A stretch of 64,000 nt of DNA from NCBI GenBank assembly GCA_033182465.1, contig CP137326.1:1364001-1428000 (forward strand), written 5' to 3'. Below, piece by piece: positions 58,801-64,000 of this stretch; position 1 is the stretch's first letter; the number at the start of each line of letters is the position of its first letter. Under the pieces are notes generated by a model that had not been told where the DNA came from, ran no database searches, and worked only from the letters and a program-made list of their open reading frames with translations. The position numbers and the translations under genes were made by a program. Source of the stretch: Sanghuangporus weigelae. Its lineage: Eukaryota; Basidiomycota; Agaricomycetes; Hymenochaetales; Hymenochaetaceae.

Positions 58801-60994
58801 AGTGACGCAGAATGATCACGATAATCTTGTTCTTGTACCTTAGTGTCCTGTCCACGTTTCGTTCCATGTCTTCTAATCGGATGTCAAGGCCGACAAGTTT
58901 CCGAAATTTTGCGCTATTGATATCCATAATGTCCTTCAAATCTTGCGTTTTCTTTTTTAGATCTGTCCGTTGCAGGTCCAGCTTGGCACGGGCATCTGCT
59001 TGGAGACTCAAGTTCTTCAGCTCTTGATTCAGGTCTTCGCGCTGCTCCTCCAGAGCTCTGATCTTGTTCGTAATTTCTTGGATTTTAGATTCGTACGTAG
59101 CGTTTTTAATCTCCAGTTTGACGCTCTCAATGCGAGTAGTCTTTTCCTCCATGTCTGCCTGAAGAGTTGAAAGCTCACGAGGCAAGGTCTGACCTGAACT
59201 GATCGTAGATTCTGATGCTGCGATTGATTTTTGTAACGTTGCCTGAAAAAAAGTCCGTATTGGCCACACATTCAATTATTATGTGCTAAACATAAAACTT
59301 ACGATTTGTTTCTGCATGCTAGACTTCTGTTGCTCCAAAAGTCTGTGCTCAGTGTGCAACTCGGCTTGCTTATCCTTGAACTCGGCTTGTGCGGTGGCTG
59401 CTTCGTCCTAGACTCGCAATGAATTAAGACACAATATTCAACCAATAATATGAGCTGGATTGTATACAGACCTGAAGCTTCTGCAGACTGCTGATGGACC
59501 TGTTTGCCAACTCGTCTAGCTGGGCTTTGAAAGAGAAAAACTGATCTCTCCCGAAAGGTGGGCGATCAAAGCCCTTGAAGTGGAATTGTTCCGCGATACG
59601 CTGGATCTCTTTGTCTCGCTCTTCTATATCTTGTTCGTGTTTCTATAAAGAATGAGAATGAGTATAACCACTGACCTTCATGCTCTATTGAAACCGTACC
59701 TTCCTTTCAGCTTCGAGCCCTCCGCGTTCCTGCCGAAGAGACATCAAACTGGCTCTCGCATTTTCCAAGTCGTCCAGGATGTCTTGAAGCCTTCTCTCTT
59801 CGCGCGAAAGCTTTTGTTCAGCCTCCCTCTTGTATCGGTCAAAATTTCTCCGTCGTTCCGCAAGTTGTTCATCGGATTCTGTCCAGAAATGAGGTACTTA
59901 TTTCCAGAAAGTCTGTGATCGGCATACCGGATATCTCCTTGACATGCTCCAGAGCGTCCTCGAGATCTTTTGTGTAGCGCTCGACATCGTTCTGCAGATG
60001 CTCTATCTCGATATACTTTTCGCGAAACTTTGTCGCAGATTCATAGAAACGTTTATTCGAAGCTATGAGTTGGTCACATTCCGCTCGGAGCTTCTCGTGA
60101 CGCATTTCTTTCACTGCTATAGAAGATTGAAGTTCGTTGATACGGGCTTTGAGCTTGTCCGCATGTGCCTTCTCCTTAGCTAACGACTCAAGCCTTTCTT
60201 TGTCGACTTTGAGCTCTGCAACTCGTTCCTTTCGCAGAGCCTTTATTGAATCAAGAGCCTTGGTGTACCTTGGGGGAGTAACGGGATTCATCAAGGGCAC
60301 AACCCATTCAACGACGGAGCTTACTTTGTGGCTTCAAAGATGTCGTCGAATTTCTTCTTCAAAGCAGCGGGTTCCGCTAGAGGCCAGTATGAATCTTCTT
60401 GATGACAGAAAATGACATTGTCAAGAACGGCTTTGGACACCCCGAGAAGATTTGGTATCTCTGTATCAATCTCGGCACATTTCGTAGAGATCGTTGCTCT
60501 CTGGTGCGACGAGTACGCCTGTGGTCAGGTCTTACTAGAATATCTTAGATGTAGCACTCACCTTTCCATTAAGATTCCCGTCAGCAAGTGAAAGTATACT
60601 TTCCAGAGTCTTCATCGTCAGACCTGCCGTCTTCTTCACGGTGACGGAAAGGTTTCGAACTGCGAGCATTCGCTGCCCGTTTGCTGCCACGAATCGGAGC
60701 TTCACCTGAGCCTTAACTTCCTTCTCATTTGCCATCTTTGGGTCATGCACAAATGCACCTCCTCGGGAGTTCGGGGGCTGATCACCGGTCGTCGCATACT
60801 TGAGGCACTCGATAATCGTCTGAACGCACTCTTAGTCAAGCCAGAAGACGACTGAATAAAGTATCATTTACCGTTTTCCCAGAGCCATTGTGCCCGACAA
60901 TGACAGTGACTGGAGAGAAAAATTCAATTACAGCAATGTTTTTATCGTCAAAGGAACGGATGCCCCGAATGGCGAGCTTGTTGAGCGATGCCAT
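55862..60994 (-). CDS. RAD50: RAD50 DNA-repair ATPase
   Basis: Rad50 is the SMC-like subunit of the Mre11-Rad50-Nbs1 complex, which tethers and processes DNA double-strand breaks. The start chosen is the ATG at 60994 ([19 protein letters not shown]), matching the family; an in-frame ATG at 61054 would add 20 residues. Walker A is [22 protein letters not shown] follows. Long coiled coils flank the zinc hook, where CTAC is encoded at 58375-58386 ([14 protein letters not shown]). The C-lobe has the signature [13 protein letters not shown] and Walker [14 protein letters not shown], then [15 protein letters not shown]. The final exon reads [18 protein letters not shown], reached by an intron ending at 55921-55922. 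About 15 introns. The D-loop reads NALD where most eukaryotic Rad50 proteins have TNLD. Confidence 0.96.
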
Positions 60995-61107
60995 TGCTGG
61001 CGAAAGAAGCAATGGCACTGGCACTGAGAGTGAGTCAAGAAACGCGCGTGACATAGGTGTAACGCGACGCGTCAGTATTACGTAACACTCAACTACACTA
61101 CGCTACG

Positions 61108-62252
61108 CTACTCCTCTGTATCCATCTGATCCTGAGGAGTTGAGTCTGAACTACCGCTGCTACCATCTTGACGACGCGCCTGATCTTGCACTGCCCGCAA
61201 GAATGGCTCGACACCTGTTCCAGCTTCCTCCGGCAAACCCAGACTACGGACAAGTCCACCTAATAAACCAGTGTGAAGAGCTTGATCGAAGTTCCTCACG
61301 GCTGCTTGGAATTGTGGACTCGCAATAATTTGCTGGAGTACTTCCGTAGAGGGCGGTATAGGTAAGTCGGCCGGTAAATGAGGGAAGAGAGAAGGAATGA
61401 GATCTGGATGGTTCGTAAACAGCGGTCCAAGATTCTCCACGTTCAGTATGTCCCGTAGCGAGACAGCTTCAAGTATAGTAAGAATGACGAACGTTCACGA
61501 GAACCCAACCACAGACTTACTAGGCTGCGTTGGTGCAGGCTCAGATGCCATGTCAGTGACAAGCCGCTGCAAATGTGCCAACTGCTCGGCACTTAATTGG
61601 GGAAAACTAGATGAGGGCTCTCTGAAAATATCCGCATTTTAACCCAGCAAGTGCAATTTATGAAATGGGAAGCATACGCTTGACGCGAAGTTGAAGCCTG
61701 AGGAGCGGAAGAGCTCGCTGGAGCCGTGTTCCAGATCAAAGGACGTTCAGGATCTTCCAGAAGGGCATTTACGTTCCTAGCGAACTCTTCGTCACGATCA
61801 GATGAAGCGTCCTTCACATAGTTTCAGTGCCTATCCATGTCTCGAAGAAGCGGTCAAGCACACCTGAAGCCAGAACTGAAAGAACGACATAAACACAAAC
61901 GAAAATCATTGCAATAAAAGTAATGAAACTCACGAAATGCTTTTCGTTCGAAGACATGAACTTCAGGACGTAAGTCCTGCCGCCTGGAGCCTCCGATACC
62001 TTCGAGAAGGATGCATCTTGAGAAAAGAGAATTAGGTCCTGCGGTCAACGTGAGATGGAAGCCGAAAGTTGAAGAACAAGAACGCACATCGTTTACTTCG
62101 TTCGTTTCCCTGTTCTTCCACTGAAAATGGAGAAGACCGTCGTCAATGTACATTATTATAGCTCCCTTCGTTGATGCGGAATCGAGGAAGTTGGTCCCGG
62201 CTCTGCGCAGATAACGACCAGCTTTGAAGGCAAGTAGAGGACTTGACGCCAT
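61108..62252 (-). CDS. RPN13: Proteasome ubiquitin receptor RPN13 (ADRM1)
   Basis: Rpn13 sits on the 26S proteasome cap, binds ubiquitin through its PRU domain and, in many species, the deubiquitinase UCH37 through its DEUBAD domain. The ATG at 62252 gives MASSPLLAFKAGRYLRRAGT; the PRU domain continues NFLDSASTKGAIIMYIDDGL and LHFQWKNRETNEV. The middle exon reads MKDASSDRDEEFARNVNALL. After a Ser/Pro linker (APASSSAPQAST) comes the DEUBAD domain: LFTNHPDLIPSLFPHLPADL, LQQIIASPQFQAAVRNFDQA and LHTGLLGGLVRSLGLPEEAG. It ends TPQDQMDTEE at 61108. Yeast Rpn13 lacks DEUBAD, so this is the full-length type. Five exons. The gene ends 113 bases before RAD50 and starts 125 bases from a divergent gene. 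Confidence 0.94.
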
Positions 62253-62377
62253 GGCAGACGAGTGGTTGGAATGTGGCGGCAAACTGACGCTGGAATCGCG
62301 ACGCGTCACCTTCAGTCACCCTAATTCGGCATCAGCACCGCATTGACAGTCTCACTCACTACTTCACTCATTCCTTC
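62253..62377. promoter_or_regulatory. Compact bidirectional promoter
   Basis: Only 125 bases separate the RPN13 start codon (-) from the start of the small coiled-coil gene (+), so one short region must serve both. Confidence 0.6.
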
Positions 62378-62725
62378 ATGTTCGACGACTCTGCTGCATG
62401 GGGAGTTCCAGAAAGCTCATCTTCGGGCGACATTGTGAAGGACGCGTTAAAGAAGGAGCAGATAATAAAGTCCGTCTTTGACTTGCTATTCCGTATTCTC
62501 CAATACAAGTTCTGACTTTGTATCCAGAGAGCTCATTGCAGCCCAGGAGGATCTGAGGGGTAAGCCGGAGCCCGCCTAGTTTTTCTGCCTCGACTCAGCT
62601 TCCGTATAGTAATGCAGTCCAAGGTGCAATCAGCGCGGAATGACATCGAGAAACTGGCATCAGGAAACGCAACGCTGCAGATGTACATCGACAACCTTAC
62701 GATGCAAATGGCGAAGAGAAGATGA
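62378..62725 (+). CDS. Short coiled-coil protein (SCOC/Slo1-like), 79 residues
   Basis: A very small three-exon gene. The ATG at 62378 gives MFDDSAAWGVPESSSSGDIV; exon 1 ends after KKEQIIK. Exon 2 encodes ELIAAQEDLR, and exon 3 encodes VMQSKVQSARNDIEKLAS, then GNATLQMYIDNLTMQMAKRR and the stop at 62723-62725. All joins are in phase with good GT-AG borders. The helix with LASGNATLQMYIDNL resembles the conserved core of SCOC (human) and Slo1 (yeast), which bind Arl1- or Arl3-type GTPases at the Golgi. That match is by motif only. Exons this short are easily missed by gene finders. Confidence 0.75.
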
Positions 62726-62939
62726 ATTTCTATTCAAATTAATGTGCACGACTGTATTGGTCGCATATCTGTAAAAGCAATTTATGTCCTCATGCGCCTG
62801 TGGTTGTACAGTATTGAAATTTTGATTTAAGATATTTATGATTTTTGTTTTGCGATTGTCGATCATTACTATAAAAGGCAGGCTCTGTGATCTGAATGAG
62901 TCCTGGCGGATTTTCTTCCGCTGCCGCTGCTCCTGCGCC

Positions 62940-64000
62940 ATGTTAGGAGCGTCCTCCTCTTCAGCGTCAGCGTACGCACTTCGTTCTTCCCGTCTCACTC
63001 GTGTAGCATGCGCTCTTTCTACTCCCCATCGCACTCATGCCGGCTTTATACGCTTCTCGTCAGTTGAATCCGCCGCCGCCCAGCAAAGGGATGGTGTGCG
63101 GACAGAGACATTGCAAGTCAAGAAGGGCGTTTCTGAGCCGATTCTCGATCTCGTGGGCCGATTGGCAAAGAAATACACTACATCGTCAGACATAACCGAA
63201 GAAAATCGCGGAAGCAGCCATTTTAACACCGCAAGGAGTGAGTTGGAGTATTTCTTTTCAGCCAAAATTGTTTCTCATTGAGAAAAAAGATGTGCTGGGC
63301 CTCAAATCGTCCAAAAAACGCATGCAATCGCCATCGAAAGTCAAGGTCAAACCGCGGTGGGGTGAGCGTATTTGTTTGGCTTCTGATCAAAATGTCCACT
63401 TACTTTAATGCTGTCTGGAGGGAGGCCAGGAGCAGGGAAGACTGCTAAACGAAAGTTAAAACGAGACATCAAAACGCTTAAAGTTTTGGTCGGTGCTCCT
63501 GCATTCTCTGAAGGTAGTGGGTTGAAACCTGAGGACTGGGGGGAAGATGGTGCGTGTTGAAGCTCGCTACATTTCACGCCGAGAGAATGCTGAGGATGCG
63601 ATTCAGAGCTCAAACCATCTACCGAAAACATAAGTACCGAAAGACGTGGTTTACACAAGCCGTCACCATATTTCCGCAAAATTGAAGGGATAATAACACA
63701 CGCGGATAATGAAGTATTGGAAGGTACGAATTTTGGACCCTCGCCAACGTCACGCTCTGATAATCTTTGTGAAGAGATTGAACCGCCTACTGGTAGAGCT
63801 GCCATCTCCACTCTCGCTCATGGGCTGGAGAGAGTCCTTTTCAAGTGCGTGGATGTGTGCGGTCTTCTGATTTTGCCCGAGACTTACAAATCAACTTAGT
63901 CCTGGTGTCCATTGGGTTCAAGATCCTCGGTCGCGAGTGTATAATTTCACGCCATACGTACAAAATGTCCCGGACATGAAAGACTTCGGTTTTGAACGCT
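62940..64000 (+). CDS. PET127: PET127-like mitochondrial protein, 5' part only
   Basis: The gene runs off the right edge. Pet127 is a mitochondrial membrane-associated protein needed for RNA processing and turnover. The ATG at 62940 gives MLGASSSSASAYALRSSRLT, an Arg/Ser-rich presequence. Later text includes LQVKKGVSEPILDLVGRLAK, KKDVLGLKSSKKRMQSP, KRKLKRDIKTLKVLVGAPAF and LKPEDWGEDG. Then come EGTNFGPSPTSRSDN and ISTLAHGLERVLF, and finally NPGVHWVQDPRSRVYNFTPY and VQNVPDMKDFGFER, a family hallmark. Introns are short. The border near 63238-63263 does not join in phase with the obvious donor and acceptor, so an exon is mis-modelled there or a base is wrong. Confidence 0.8.

Noticed and set aside
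56904-60300. Many plus-strand open frames opposite RAD50
   Set aside because: They mirror the coiled-coil codons of RAD50 on the minus strand and show no motif of their own.
63415-63460. A P-loop-like GRPGAGKT string
   Set aside because: The first half falls in what is probably intron sequence before an AG acceptor, and the surrounding exons fit Pet127, which has no such P-loop.

Overview
This window looks like the nuclear genome of a filamentous fungus, most probably an Agaricomycotina basidiomycete. Nearly every gene is cut by short GT-AG introns of about 45-70 bases. The families present are fungal: Ytp1/DUF2427, DUF4436, a SepH/Cdc7 septation kinase, Pet127 and a TmpB-like adenylation-oxidoreductase. 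Genes lie on both strands, often head-to-head with small gaps. I saw no plasmid, phage, CRISPR or intact transposon. Each coding span below covers exons plus introns. Exon joins were worked out by eye, so internal boundaries are approximate.

Layout. 0.2-5.4 kb: a small unknown gene and two paralogous MFS transporters in tandem (-). 5.4-9.4 kb: poorly coding DNA with possible decayed coding sequence. 9.5-11.4 kb: AMPK/Snf1 beta subunit (+). 11.4-15 kb: weakly coding DNA plus one unknown coiled-coil gene. 15.2-24.1 kb: S28 serine peptidase (-), plasma-membrane syntaxin (+), ribosomal-L1-domain protein (-), alpha/beta hydrolase (+), Ytp1-family membrane protein (+). 24.8-32.4 kb: a conserved-looking protein with a C-terminal CaaX box (-), a nucleoside-diphosphate-kinase-like protein lacking the catalytic histidine (+), Derlin (-), TAM41 (+). 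32.9-39 kb: unknown basic/acidic, probably nuclear protein (+), ALG6 (-), hotdog thioesterase (-). 39-47 kb: SepH/Cdc7 kinase (+), mitochondrial uL5 (-), DUF4436 membrane protein (-). 47.3-55 kb: SET-MYND protein (-), TmpB-like protein (-), enoyl-CoA hydratase (+). 55.9-64 kb: RAD50 (-), RPN13 (-), a 79-residue SCOC/Slo1-like protein (+), and the 5' part of PET127 (+).

Most genes are housekeeping: secretory-pathway and ER quality control (syntaxin, Derlin, ALG6), mitochondria (TAM41, uL5m, Pet127), signalling (Snf1 beta, SepH), DNA repair and proteasome. They do not form one pathway.

The strongest leads are: a perfect 244-bp tandem duplication across the junction of the TmpB-like and SET-MYND genes; the catalytically dead NDK-like protein with a four-times-repeated PR..(K/R).A.LR motif; the CaaX protein; and the carrier-less adenylation-membrane oxidoreductase. 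I did not find a convincing, wholly new multi-gene system.
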